Shown piece after piece: positions 29,727 to 43,500 of a stretch of DNA of 64,000 nt. Numbering within the stretch: position 1 is the stretch's first letter; every line of letters starts with the position of its first letter. The notes beneath the pieces are model-generated. The model worked only from the letters and a program-made list of their open reading frames with translations. It did no database searches and was not told the origin of the DNA. Made by a program: the position numbers and the translations under genes. Source of the DNA: Laccaria trichodermophora (lineage: Eukaryota; Basidiomycota; Agaricomycetes; Agaricales; Hydnangiaceae); assembly GCA_018417955.1 (NCBI GenBank), contig JACTVC010000004.1:62001-126000 (forward strand), written 5' to 3'.

Positions 29727-31316
29727 CTTTGCATGATACTCCCCGCACTACTCTGGCTAATTTCATACCCGCTGTGGAAGAACGGGAGTTCAACACAAGG
29801 AAACGGAAATCGGTTGTCGACCTCGAGTACGAAGGAAAAAGGGAGGAGAGAAAATGGTGATAGACAAAGAAATGGACCAAAGGAGTACGTAGCGTTGATA
29901 AAACTTTAAAAGCTTAAGACGTGAGGCGTGAGTACTTCAGCGCGCGCTTAGAAAAAGCGGCGTGAGTCTTTCAACTCGCTTGATGTGTTTCGACGTGAGG
30001 GATGCCGCGCCTTTGTGCGCAAATAAAATTCTTCTTGAAGAGTCCAGATGAAAGTCGAAGTCGACGAGTTCAAGAGGGAGGAAATGCGTTGAACGTAAAA
30101 TGACTTAAAATCTTAAAGAATCTTCGTGAGAGGGAAGTCAAGGGAAGGGGGAAAGAAAGAGTGCTCCATTCGACAGGTGGGAGGACACCTTTTATACACA
30201 AATAATAATCACAAGGCATTCGACACGTTCTCTCGTGTTGCCTGTCCCCAAAAGTTCTAATTTTAGAAAAAGAAGAAAGGTATCGAAAAATAAAAATAAA
30301 CAATAAAACTTACGCCTCCCGCACGATTCCTCAACCAAATCTTTGAGCTGGGAATTGCTCGGGGAATTGAACGACGCTGGGGAAGCTTATTTACGTGCGC
30401 GTCGCCACCCTCAACGCGAGCACCCCAGTCGTCGACAACTCTACCCTACCGTCCAGCCCTTGGAAAAGGCGTCAGTCTCATGAGAAGATGTTAGAAGCAA
30501 TGAAACGAAATAAAACGAAAAATATACGAAAGGCGTGCGTACAAAAAACGAAATCCTGAATCCAAAATCCTTCAAGTTGACGCGAGGAAATCGTGATCGA
30601 AGAATTAGCCGGAGATGATGTCATACGAGGGCACCGTTTCCTGTAAGTTGCCGGATATTGCTTCATTCGTTTGGGACTTCGATAGCGCACGTAATGAGCT
30701 CGTGTAAACGTTGAAATGAATATATATAAAAAAAACTTCAAAAACCTAAAAAAAATCAAAGCGTATAAAAAAAAACAACTAATAAACGGAAGTGCCATGA
30801 ATGGGCCATTCTGCACTTCCACACCGCCCTTTGCAAAGATCCTCTAGTAGCAAGTGCGCTTGTGTACCACGGTTCTCAACGAAATTTTTGACCAGGGTGT
30901 CAGGGTTAGAAACAAGTTATTACCGACGAAACTTTCTTCACAACAAGAGCCGGAAATCTGGAGGTGGGAGATGCTGCAAAGTCGGCGATAGAAGACTGTT
31001 CTCTGACGTTCCTCAAGAAAACTCCCACCTACTTCGTTTATGTATGTTTCTCAAGACTGTAGTCAAACAATGGGACATCAGGAACGACACCTCCCTGGCC
31101 TCAGATCAGTGAGTATTTTCAATCATTACATCGGCTTTGTAATGAAAACGATTAGTGTACTAGCCTCCGGTTTAACGAGAAGGATGAATTAACTACCCTC
31201 ACGGCAATTGAAACCGAAGAAACCTGTCTTCGAATTTCCCAATCGCAAAGTACGATAGAGTCTGATTTGCGGTCAGGCTGTGGCGGTGCTAACATGTGGT
31301 GTTTTCAATATTGAAT
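29727..31316. other. Gene-poor region, possible gene remnants
   Basis: About 1.6 kb, partly A-rich, with no gene I can name. Short open patches occur around 30930-31110 and 31180-31290, and the second follows a plausible intron (gtgagtatt...gattag), but stops break the rest. I see no tRNA or other RNA gene. Confidence 0.4.
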
Positions 31317-31318
31317 TA

Positions 31319-31626
31319 CAGTCGTTTGCATAATGGATTGCACAACGATTTTTTGAAAATATATTTGGTCTTGTTTGAACTGCATCCGAGATGTCACATT
31401 TACCCACTTCCGGAACAAGTAAACTGGATGCAGGTCGATCGTTAAGAGCCGGTGGGCGCCGTTTGCCCACTGTAAAGCAAGTATAGCAGCTGGATTCGCG
31501 CAAGTGTGTCGGCATGGGCAATGGTGGCCATGGGCAAAGGGTAAGTGTGACGAAAAGTCACGCTACCCAACACAACCAAATAAGTTTTCAAAAAATCCGT
31601 TGTGCAATCCATTATGCAAACGACTG
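31319..31626. mobile_element. Small TA-flanked MITE (Tc1/mariner-like)
   Basis: A 308-bp element bounded by TA at 31317-31318 and 31627-31628. The terminal inverted repeats are about 55 bp: CAGTCGTTTGCATAATGG continuing through TTGCACAACG and TTTTTTGAAAA on the left, with the same sequence reversed on the right (one extra base in the second). The TA duplication and CAGT ends fit Tc1/mariner-type elements. There is no transposase. Confidence 0.75.
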
Positions 31627-31775
31627 TAGCGCCCACTTGGACCCACCTACTCAAGACCCACAACGCACGTCAAGCACGCTTCATGTCAAACAACCCCAAG
31701 CATCGCCCTGGGGCCTCATGCTCCAGCTTTAGCACTTCGTCTTTGCCTTCCCCCTCCTGCTGATATTTCATTGGC

Positions 31776-34539
31776 ATGTCCTCTGGCATCGCAGAGAAAG
31801 CCCAAGTGTCCGACTCTTATGATTCCAAGGCGACTGCTGTACCCGTCCCCACCGACGAGATGGGACTTAAAATAGCTGAATTTGGAGTCCATTGTCGTAA
31901 CAGCAACCCAGTGCATGCAGCATCAAATTCCCTTTCTAATTTCTACCATCCAGTGAGTGCAGTTATCGATCACACTTCGGCAAAAAACCTTCTATGGGTG
32001 TCCGGACTCTAACTTATTTTCCAACAGGTCGACCCGCCAACTCAATCAAAGGCATTTGGGGATAAAACATTGGATACTCCTACGCAAAGGCTTCTGGAGG
32101 ATGAGGGTGAGCATGTTCAATATGCAACATACCGCGATAGGCCAAGCAATAGTATGCTACCTACCTTCTTCCGACATCGTTCGAACCATTGAAAACTTCT
32201 TAGAGTCCATTATGTATCCCAGCAATCTCGACTCCTCAGACAAGGGATGGATTCCAATACCTTTGCGAAATTGGTTTTGGATCCCGTTAGTTCTGTTTCT
32301 GGTTGCTGGAGCGGGTGGCTTAGAGACGGCCTTATATTTCAGCAAGAAAAAACAAGGTGTGTCTCCTTCTTTACTTCGCCACTCTTGACTAATAATTTTT
32401 AGGATGGCCTGCGAGGGGAAACGAGGCTCAATCAGTATCCCACTATATATATGTGAGTCTGCACTGACTTCAACTACTTTGAACGCTAATATTCTTTCAG
32501 ATCTTCCCTCCAGTTGGAATAGCAGCTATTGTATGTACTTCATCCAATCCTCCTTCTTTCTGTTCATGTACATCTTTGATCACAGGTTGCAGCCATGTGG
32601 ACATGGACTGACATCGAAATCAAGAAGATGCAGGTCTGTTGAACACCAAGAATGCCCCATATCTAGCTGATTCTCCTCCTTCATTACGAAGCCCTATGTC
32701 GATCTCGTACACGGTGATTCACCCCCTCACCGCAGTCTCTTGTTGGACTACACACGGACCAAGTAGGCGTGTCAGCTTTCATGGTGATGAACTACTAAAA
32801 AACTCACATTTTCCTAGCAACTTTGTCGTTTGGACCCGAGCAACTGCAAACAGACACTATCTGGTTGCACTTGCTACACTGATGGTCATATTGACGCTGA
32901 GTTTTCAGCCACTTGCAGCAGCATTGCTGACTGCGACGGACACCTGGTATCAAGCACCAGGTGAGTTTTTATCCACAAACAATCATCGAAGAGATTTGTA
33001 TTCATGTTGATAAACCAGATGTGGTGGTGAAGAATATGGCTGCGCTTGGACTGAATCAGAACACGCAATTCAGTGATTTGTCATGTGAGCCCCCCCCCTT
33101 CCATGGATGCAGGAAACAGCCTGATATTTTCTTAGCATTCCTAGCAGCAGCGGGTTATGCCGGTGCTACGGTCATGTACGGTTTAGGGCGCCCAGCCTTT
33201 AGCAACGGGCCCTATACCATTGCCCCCTTTGAGGTACAACCCAGTGTGATCTTTCAAGTGTTGAACTTAATGTGGCACCCAGTTGCCAACCGCTATCGCA
33301 CGGAATGGGACAGTGTTTGCAAATACGACAGCAATCAAAACCGATCCGGGTTGCCAGGCTGTCTCAGTCCAAATGACGAATGTATCGCCCGGTCGATGGT
33401 CCAACGCTGTTTCATACAACGGCTGTTCAATTACTTGGATCGTGACTAATAATTCTACTGTGCTGTTTGGTGGGTTGCAGTCTCTGGTAGTCAGTCCCGA
33501 TGATCAATGCTATACACTGCTTTTTATAGGTGCTGATATACCGGCCTGTGCTACTAATCCTCCGATCCAGTTTAGCCCCATCATCTTCTGGATCTTCACG
33601 TAAGAGATCATCTCATCCTTCTCCGATGACTTTCATCTAGATCCTAGATACCAACCCACCGTTCAAGCATCCGCAACCTTATGTTTCCCGATATTCTCCC
33701 TCTGGGAAGTCAATGTCAACGTGGATCTGGCCACGAAAAATCTTACGAAAGTCACAGAGTTGCGTCCTTTCAACCAAGATCATTCTCCTTTTGCCTCTTT
33801 GTCCGCCAATCTCACTGGTCCTCCACTCAACGGACGTGCATACAATGGAGTCAGGTTCAACCTTACTGCGCCAGACCAATACGTGCTAGCCAGACAAGCT
33901 GCCATACAGTTACAGTTACCTGCAGCCATCTATCAAGCTGCCTTGTCAAATCAGATTGGCTTATTAGAAAGCCTCGCCAGCGGTGTATTCTCGCAATTGT
34001 CAGGCCAAGTCTACGTGTGTTTTGTCTTTTTGCCCATTCAACTTCATACTTATTAGAGCCGTCATAGGGGACTTATTTAGCTCTTGTCGCAAGAGAAGTT
34101 TACTTTTTGCCTTCTGTTGAGCCAATTACAGTCGTCGTCAAGACTTTCAGAAACCGTTTATTCCTCAAGTCAGTCACACGCTCTTCCGCTAACTCTCCCT
34201 TTCTCTTTGCTGACCTTCTTCAGCGGCACTGCAGTCCACCTGCTGGCCACTGCCATGCTTCTCTTGGCCTTTTTTGGTACCATCGTTCATCTCTTCCATC
34301 GCAAAGATCGCCGAGATTTACGACTCAACCATGAGCCTGGCACCATTGCTTCCGCCGTGTCCATTGGGGCCCAAACACAAGTAGGCAATGTTCTCGCAGG
34401 ACGACAAGATGAAAGAGATATTTCGGAAGCGCTGAAAAACAAAAGGTTCAGAATCAACCCCGGAACTATGAAAATCGTCATGGAAGGGGAGGAGGGCTAT
34501 GAACTCGCTAAGAGTCCAGGATTTTGGCAAAAGGGATAA
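31776..34539 (+). CDS. DUF3433-type multi-pass membrane protein, multi-exon
   Basis: ATG 31776 (MSSGIAEKAQVSD). Exon 1 ends near 31951 with a clear gtgagt donor, followed by at least eight further exons with canonical borders. After a soluble N-terminus comes the block GWIPIPLRNWFWIPLVL leading into a membrane helix, then IAAIVAAMWTWTDIEIKKMQPYVDL, the segment SLLLDYTRTNN, and ANRHYLVALATLMVILTLSFQPLAAAL. This order (WxPxxLR, membrane helix, W.W.D...K...PY..L, LLLDY) is the pattern of the fungal DUF3433 family, whose function is not known to me. A long, probably extracytoplasmic, middle part with N-glycosylation sequons follows. A last membrane helix (LLATAMLLLAFFGTIVHLF) precedes a cytoplasmic tail ending at 34539. 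It converges with the MYND gene on the other strand. Confidence 0.7.
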
Positions 34540-34947
34540 TCAAAGCAGTAAGCTCTCCTTACAACTTTATGACTATCGCCACATACCCCTAGATGCATAC
34601 ATACTTACATTGGAACTCTTCACTACTGATGGACCCACCCACACCTATGTAGCTACACGTTCAATTTCAATCGTGGATACATCACCGTCCATGTATCACC
34701 CCCCCTCACTTGCCCCAAGAAGGTTGAGATATTGAATGGCAATGAGTCGTTGTAATCGTTGCTGCCAAGCCCGTGCATGCATCATGAAAGAGATTGGGGA
34801 AGAAATCCACACCAGCAAATTGATACTGTGTAATGGGAGTAACTAAAATTTGAATATCAAGGAGGCCACGAAGCGGGGCGCGACAAGTTACCAGACGGCT
34901 GCGATGGAAGCCGTGAAGTACGCGCCGAGTCACCGTTAAGCAGCCGT

Positions 34948-37344
34948 TTAAGTAGTGCAGTTCCTCTTATGCTCACTCCAATGCGCCTTCTGGCAGCCAG
35001 AATCACAATATCTAAAACCAAACCAACATCAGTAACAAAACACCATATTCAGCGCAACAGACAGACTCGCCTCGTCTTTGAGCACCTGCTGCCTGTTGTC
35101 GTGACAAGAAATAAATTATCAGCACGGAAAAGAAACAGATATGACGTACATTTTCTTAATGCAGCAGAGGGATTGCCGCACCACGAGCAGCGATACAAAG
35201 CCACCGAAGAATCAGTAATCTTGGGATGCACGCAATGCATTTCTTGTTCTTCCCCATTCGTCCCGTCAATAGACACCCCGTCCAACCACGCGGCCAAGTC
35301 GTCTTCCAGTTTTCCTGGAGAAAGGACGGGCTTCTCGACCTCAACCTCATTCCGAGATATGATGCTGGAAAATTCCTCCATGGCTTTAGGGAAAAGGCTG
35401 ACCACAGATTGTTGAGCAAGTCTGAGGTTTGTCTTCGGCGGGGGAACGCCAATAAAGGTGCTGAATTCGTCCGCGATTTCGAGCCGTTTGAGTGCACCCT
35501 GAGGTTCAATATCAATCATCTCAAAGCTAGGCTGACATCGTTACCACACATACCTGCATTTCACTCAAGTCAAAACTCAAATGCTCCTTGATCGTAATGG
35601 TCAACAGGATATTCCAATATGAGACATTCTTCATATGTCTGTTGTCCGGTGGTGCTTGCTCGACGTAAGTCTTCGAGTCTTCCAATGCGCTCATCAAAAA
35701 CGCGATGCCTTCTTCCCATTTGTGATCCCCAGATTGAGGCGAATCCTGAAGAAGGCGGATCCCCATATCACCTGCGTGCTCCACAGCCCGTTGCATCAAC
35801 TGGAATCTGACGAATGGTGTTATATCCTTGCATTTGAGACCTTTTTTCGCCGCACGAAGTCCCTGGACGTTATCCGCAGACAAGGTAATGGCGTAGTAAA
35901 AGTAAGCTCCGTTTGGGTTGCGCAGGAGGGCCTTCTTTGCAAGCTCAACAGCATCAGGTAGGCGTTGTTTCATGATCCTGTATTTGATATCCAATATGTC
36001 GGCCAGATCCTCCTCGTTCGGCCTCTTCCTTCCGCGGATGGCTTTGGCGCAGTGGGGCAGAGATTCGGCGTACATGGTAAAGGGCAACCCAACATCGGCA
36101 GTCTCGTATTTCCCCGTGCGTTCGTCCAGGTATTGAAACATGCCATCTGCGATGGAAAATTCGGTGCGTAAAATGAATTCGGCAAGCTTCAAACCAAGTT
36201 TGTACAGGTCTTTGTTCTGTGCACAAGCCACCATTGCGTTCTGAAAGTCGGTCGAAGTTTTCAAGGTGAGATAAATATCACAATCGGTCGGACCGTACGC
36301 CATCAAGACATCATTAAGGTGGTCTGGAAACCCTCGCTGAATTGCACCGATAAATTTGTTGGGGTCAAGGCCGCGTTGGTCATCCTCCGCTTCATGTCTG
36401 TGAAGCCGAATTAACCCGCCAAGACACGTGCAACGTATCACCCAGTCCTTGCTGCGTAGCCCAGCTACGAGAAGGTTGACAGCTGGTGGGTATGCTTTGT
36501 AGGCAGCCGTAGCGTGCAGGGTACCCATCGCGAAAAGCTCGATGGCATGATCAAGAGTGTAGGACGTTGACGCAGGTCTCTTTACGGCCTTGAGGACCTC
36601 TTGAAGAATAGTAGGCATGTCGAGCGAGGAGAGAACCTTGGGATTGGCTGGGGCAGCGCCTCCTTCACAGACTGCCACAACGGAGTGGGCAAGAGTAGTT
36701 ACGGATAGCTCAGCGACTTTGTCGTCTTCAGGGTGTTCTTGCATGAGCTTGGTCAAGACATTCGCATGTTTGGCGATCTCGATGCGAATGTGGGCACCTC
36801 CGTGATGTGTGATAGTTCCGAGAGCACGTAAGGCTAGATGGCGCGTTGACTGGATGCCGATCAAAGGCATTAATTTGTTGAGTAATCCTATTCGTGAGCT
36901 CATCAAAAGGCATGGCATTCCTAAGTTTTGAAAGACTTACCTCTTTCAAAAAGTTTGTTCCTCAAGATGGAGTCCACAGACATTTTAGCGTAGATGCCCA
37001 CGATGCCTCCCCTGATCCGTTCATTGTTCGCATTCCTTTGGTAAACCTTGTCGATGCGTCTGTAGATGGAATCAAAGTTAGCATGAACTTTTTTTAGACC
37101 ACTACGAGTGGAAAGGTCTTCACACAATCTGTCAGCTCATTTTCACGATATAATCTTTTCTTGAAAATTTACCGGGGATGTCGAGAGTGTCACAAAGAAT
37201 GGTGACGATCATACTCCAGCCTTCAGCATTATCAATATCGCCAAGAAAGACATCCGGCACAATGGGCGAATTAGATGAGCTGGCAGGAGTTTGAGCTAGA
37301 CCTTTTGGCTTGCCCTTGGCTTTGCGACCACCAGGACCAGGCAT
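34948..37344 (-). CDS. ARM/TPR-like protein with C-terminal MYND zinc finger, multi-exon
   Basis: ATG 37344 (MPGPGGRKAKGKPKG), basic Ala/Ser-rich start, then helical ARM-like repeats in the large exon (about 36900-35540) and a tetratricopeptide-like segment (AVELAKKALLRNPNGAYFYYAI). The C-terminal finger is spread over three exons. One ends ..YRCSWCGNPSAALRK, then a 30-nt exon at 35063-35092 encodes CSRCSKTRRV, and the last exon begins with YCDSGCQKAHWSEHKRNC and ends at TAA 34948-34950. Joined, these give the full set of MYND Cys/His ligands. MYND fingers bind proline-rich peptides in partner proteins. I cannot say which pathway this one serves. It shares a 174-bp divergent promoter with LTN1. 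Confidence 0.75.
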
Positions 37345-37518
37345 TGTCACCGGAGTGAATGGCGCCAACAGGCGTGATCAAGCTTTTAGGTCGTTATCTA
37401 TCTACACAGCCACGGCTTACTTAGAGTCATCGAAATCGGTCTACCTTGCAAGCCTCCCACTCTTCCACTCTTCCTTGCTGTTGCCGTCGTGTAAGCACAG
37501 TAAATTTGGGGTTCCTTC
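37345..37518. promoter_or_regulatory. Divergent promoter between the MYND gene and LTN1
   Basis: Only 174 bp separate the two start codons, so the genes must share promoter DNA. It contains a CT-rich stretch (cactcttccactcttccttg) close to the LTN1 start. I see no clear TATA box. Confidence 0.6.
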
Positions 37519-40500
37519 ATGGCGAAGGGTCATGGGAAATCCTCTGCAACCTCTGCTACGAAAAAGAAACATGCTAAAAAGCATGCTGGTCCGGTAGACG
37601 AGCCCATTCCCAAGGAGAAGAAACCCAAAGGCAAGGACAGGGGGAAGAAAAAAGAACCCAAGCAAAAGATATACATTGCTCCAATTAAACCGGCCCCCAT
37701 CCAACCAGATCCCCTTGAAACCACTGGTCTCGCGCACAAACTCCCTGCCGATCTGCTTGTCGTACTACGCAGTTTCAACAAGAAAGCTCAACCCACCAAG
37801 CAACGCGCGTTGGAGGAGCTACAGTCAGCATGGGTTGACAAGTGTCAAAAGGAGGGTGAGGATAGTCCACTTGTCTATACGCTGGTGGAGATGTTGCCAG
37901 TGTGGGTGCGTTGTGCTGTATACAACAACGGAGCATACTTTGATAATAATCTAGCTGCATCACATATCAGCCCTCTTTATACATCCTTCTCGCAGGATCC
38001 GCGCTTTGACGGCCTCGTTGCATACATCTCTTCTTCAAATCTCTCCTGTACGAGACCAGATTCTCTTCTTCTTACGTGAAACGGCAACACCCTCTCAATT
38101 AGAGAGTATCTTGGGGACGTGGTGCATAGCCGCACATGATGTTGATAGGGCAGTCTCGGTTTCAGCACTGAAGGCGTGGAAGGACGCTGTTGGCTCGACT
38201 ACCCAGAGTCATCTTGTGTTGGATGATGGCCGCCGTGCGTCGCTTGTAGCATTCGTGCAAAAAACAGCACTGTATCCTTCTGAGATGTATGCACATCTTA
38301 ATCCTGCTCCTCCTGTTCCACCGCCACCCCCGCCGTCGAAAAAAAACCCAGGAAAAGCTGCACCCACCATCCCGACGTGGAAGGACGATGGTGAACAAAA
38401 CTCGCGGACAAAGGGGGATGAACGAGAAGAGGATGAACGGGACCGCAAATCAAGATTGCGCGTTGGCGCACTTGGTGTCGCTAGATGGATCTTGGGTAAT
38501 CAATACGTTTCTCAATCTTCGCCGGTCTTCCTCACAAAATTTCAGAAAATATTCCATCGTCGTTTGAAGATCTCAAAGGGCTTTTACTTGATCCAGTGCT
38601 CTGGACATCTTTGCATCATGCAGAAAAGTGCCCTGGGGCGGCCGTCGAACCCTTTGGATGGGGCCAGCCCAATGTTCGCAAAGCTGCTTGGGCGCTTGTC
38701 CAAATACTTCTTACCACACAAAAAGGTGCGCAATTTCTATTAAAAGAATTGATTCCTGTTCACAGTTTCAAAAGGACATTTGAAGCCCATCGTACCGATC
38801 TTAGGTCCAGCCATCCTGCGGTCAGCCTGGGTGGAACCAGACCTGGCCGTTCAAACGACCATGTGGCAACCATTACTCACCTTTTTAAAGGGTATTTTCC
38901 TTCCTTGCTGGCCCTTTTGCACTGCCGATAATACTTTCAGAATTTCCAAATTCCTGGGAACTCGAACTCGAACTCACAGGAATCATAGACGAGGAAGGCG
39001 AGTCGAGCTCAGAAGACGAGAGGGAGATGGATGAGAGAAGGGAACCGACAAGACCAGCATATGCATCGACGGTCGGGCGACCCTCGTCTGCTTACCGAGA
39101 ATTCCTCCAATTTCTGGAATTGGGGTGTTCGGGATCGCCGATGCAAGGCTACCCTACAGTCATCATAATCCTTTCATCCATCCCATCTTCGGTAAGCTTT
39201 GCGTTCCGAACTTTTGATCCGTCATTCAAAATGAACCATAGCTCATCGCGTCATATTCCTCTTCCCCATTGCCCGACTTCTTCGAATCCTTTTGGGCAGC
39301 CATTGACAGTCGCGCTTTGAGTTCTCTACGCCGATCAGCAACATCTGCTGCATTTCTAGCGTCCCTTTTGGAATGCATGGTTTTCTTGCTTAAGAGACTC
39401 AGGAGTGACGAATCGCGCGACGGGGTTGATGCTGGAATCATCCCGCGTTCATCCTCAGAAACAGTCGAAGGTCTTGGTCAAACTTTGGTCAAGCAGGAGT
39501 TTACTCGTGTTTGGAATGAACTGGCTGTTGGGAAGCTGAAGGTCGAGGAGAGGGCTGCCGCCAGACTCTTAGCACAAACGTTGGAGTCGTTGCACGATTT
39601 AAATTGGGGTACGTCTTCACATTAGGACTTTGTGGGGTCATACTGATTTTCCGTTAGGACTGTTCAACTCTGCATGGAGCGCCCTCTCAGAAGCAATCAG
39701 GCATGCCGAAGAGATGAACTCGAGCATAAATTTGACATTCAGCTTGCTGAAGGTCTTCTACAACCGGTTCAAAGATGGAACTCCCTTGAAGTTTGCTGTA
39801 TCTGAGCTCCTGGTTGAGTTATTAATATCATCCGTTGACAAATGCAGGAAAGCATTGGATTCTGGTGTACCAAAGAGTGGCAGTAGCCCTTTCGATGTGC
39901 TCGTTGCCGCTCTTGATCAATTTAGGGAGGGCTTGTTCTTCGACATCAGATTTTCTGAGGTAAGTGATACGATTGTCTACCTCACTAGGTTGAACAATGA
40001 TGTTGTAAAGCCTTTCGATAACCTACTCTCTGAACATACCTGCAAGTTGTTCACGTTGTCACCGACGCTTGTGCTCTCTTATCTCCTTCATCGGAATGAT
40101 GACAAGAAGTCTCTCGGACTCTGGCATTGCCTCCTTTCAGAAATAGCTTTACAGGGCGACTTGGCGCTAGAGTCGATCCCCCCGCTGCTTGCAGCCTCAC
40201 GACAAGGCCATCTCCCAACCCATCTGAAGCCGAAATCTGACGAACTCGATGGTTTATCTGGGGCTCTTCTTGTCAAGGCCTTGACCGGACCTTCAGGATC
40301 GAATGAATTAGCCATCGTACGCCAGCTATTCCTGTCGTCGGGTATGTATTTCTGTTCGCCACTCAAACTGTCTTCTAATCTATCATCCCACATCAAAGAC
40401 CATTTCCTATCCGAGCCGGGTTTCCTTGCCCTTCTTCGCAGCGTCGTGGAAGCATTCACTTGGCAGGTCGACTCCGTACTTCGAGGCAACAAAAAGCACG

Positions 40501-43500
40501 ATGCCTTGTCTTTGCTAAATTTCGCCCCTTCGTTAGACTTGATTTCTGCTGTCTTTGCGCAACCTCCCAAAATGCTGCCCTCGCTGGACGAATTTGATGC
40601 CTTGCTTCCAAGTATCTTCTTTTTTGCTTATCTTCTGCCATTGTGCCACGGGGTTGATGACGGTGCCCATCCTACCTTTGGTGTGGCCCGAGAGCTTTGG
40701 ACCCAGTGGATCAATTTATCTTCAGTAACACAAAAGGAAAGGGCTGTTGGGGTCATCAAAGCACAGTTGAAGACATTCATCACCGACACTCAAGTTCGAC
40801 CCTTGTTAGTCGTCAGCTATTTCAACCTTGATAAAGTCAGACTGATACCATCTTCAGACCAGAAGATATCCTTCAGTTGTTCTCCCAAAACTTGCCTGGG
40901 GTGCCGGCTGAAATTGTCGCTGAGACATTCCCATCGGCCGCAGAATTAAACGAGATGCTTGCAACTATACCTGCAGATGCAATCGATCCCAGTATGGGAG
41001 TGATCGAACCATTGATTCCCCCTGGGTTTTCAAGAAACAAACATATTTCTATTACGGGCGGGACAGACAAACGTGGCTTTTCCTCATATGCCCGCATCGT
41101 TGACGGCCTGCTGCGACTATTCACGCAAGATCGAACCCACGCGAAACATAATCTCTGGGCACTGCGCCACTTCATCGTTTTGTCTGTCTACGCACGCGAT
41201 TTCCAGAGCGTACCAGCTCCAGTACGTCCAAGTTCGGTCTTTGCTGACACCGGCGCGTTAGCAGGGGTGGGTGAAGTTTTTGGAAGGGTGGATCAGATGA
41301 CGGCATACCTCCTTCTTTCCAGTAACGACGAACAATGGAGGATTAAAACTCTGAACGCTTTTCTGAGCGGGATGAAGGAGGAGCTTGTGGGGTTGAGCTC
41401 CTTTTTAATGGACGTGATTTGTTATGCGAAAGAAGCTGATGGTGTGAGGGACACGAGGGTTTTGAGCGTTGTGCTCGATCGCATTCTTGACGATATTGAT
41501 GTGGAAGAGGCTGATGTGTGGATACAGTTAGCAAGGAAGTTAGAACGTCTTGGTGTGTACGACCCACTATCATTGGAAGCTTCGTAGCTGACACGAACTC
41601 GAATACCAGCACCACAGACTGCGATGACAATTACAGCAGCTATCGCAGCCACTGCGACTGAACCCCCAAAACTTGACCGTTATCGCAACGAACTTGCAGC
41701 CTCGCTCCTTGGTATCCGAAGTGATATCAACGGGCAGGGGCTGCTGACACTGCGAAAACTAGCCGCAACCGCACCAGATCCTGACTCGGAAGTGGTATTT
41801 TTACCACAGGTACGGGCAGTGAACGTTGTCAAAGCATTTCAGCAGTGGGTCGCGAGCGATGATGAAGATGTTGGAGAGGACGTAGAGAGTGCCATGATCC
41901 ACGTTTACATTCATCTCACCCCAATACTGCAAAACCTAGCCGGCAATCATTGGGAGTTCATCTTTGATGTGTTGGAAAGCGTTCTTGAGGTGGGCTGTTC
42001 TCAAAAAAGTTATATCTGGAGACCTCATTCCATTTTTACGGTCTAGAACTCACAAATCACGGATGACGAAGCGCTTGTGCCGCTCGCCAATGCTCTGCGG
42101 TTGATAATCGTGTTACAGGACTTGACAGTCACAAACAAGCTTCTCAAAGCGGACTGGAATGAACGTAGTAGCGTGCTATTGACGATGGTAAGGGATATCG
42201 CCCAAATTCGATCAGGTGTGCTTATCAGTCTCCCTCCTACTGTTGCACACACCTTACATATATTACAGACGCTGCAGCTGCATCTTTACCACGCTCAACT
42301 TGCCGCGAACTCGCTTTGTCAATCGTGCACAAACTGCCACCTTCGCTGATCGATCACGATACGTTAGCAAAGGTTTGCCTTTTCACTCGTTACCTTGTCA
42401 TTTCGTTGACGGCGCCGTTTGTCAGATGTCGCATCTCATTACAGACTCGTCCGTCAATGTCCAGAAGATGGCTTATCAGCTACTTCGGGTTGCCGCCAGA
42501 AAGCGGACAGAATACCTAGTCATCGAAGCGGCAGCGGCCGCCGTCACTGAGGCCGAACGCGAAGAAGAAACTCCTGTAGTACAGGAGATAAAGGCGGCTG
42601 GGCTGATACCTGCAGAGCTTTTGGACATTGTGCAAGGGGAGGCAAGACATTTCGTCATAGACGATGATGATGACGACGAATTGGTTCGTTTGAGCTTGCA
42701 CAATCATTATGAGGCTAACCATCGTGTAGAGTTTGTTTGGCTGGATGTTGGGATGGATGCTCATCTTTGATCTATTCACGGATGCGGTATGTCTTCAAGA
42801 CATGTTAGCACTGCAGAAGATCTGATTTTTTCTACAGTCCTTCAAAATCAAGTCGGGCTACGTCGAGCAGCACAGGAATTCAGATATTATCGTCACGCAT
42901 TTCATTCCCACATTGCTAGGCCTCTTGCGACTGGATGAAGGATTGCCTAAAGTGTTTAAATGCGATCCCTGGTCTGTGGATGAGTTCTATATTGAACGTC
43001 AGTTTTATAATACTTGCTTTCTATTCTGACGCTCATTGGTTGCCATACTAGTTTACGAAACTGGAACACCATCGATCACCCTCCGCGTTCTCGCTGCACA
43101 CCTCTTCTATCGAGCCCTCCTTTGCGTTCCCTCGCTTATTCATACCTGGGTTTTGGACTGCAAAGATAGACAACTCACATCTTGCGTGACGACCTACACG
43201 TCAACATATTTCTCACCTGTGCTCATACGTGCCGAGCTCGCACACGTCCGTTCACCTGAAGCACAGGCCGAGCTGGCGGACGAGAACCTGAGCGTCAAGG
43301 TATCAATGGCATTGAACGAGGTCGTGGCTTCATACCTTGTTGACGAACATCAGCTGGAGATTAAGCTCAAGATTCCGGTGGACTGGCCTTTGCATAGGAT
43401 TGAGGTGAAGGATACGAAACCCAAAGGTGTGGATGAGGATCGGTGGAGAGCATGGGTGTTGGCTGTTCAGCAGACGATTTGGGCTCATGTGAGTGCTTGA

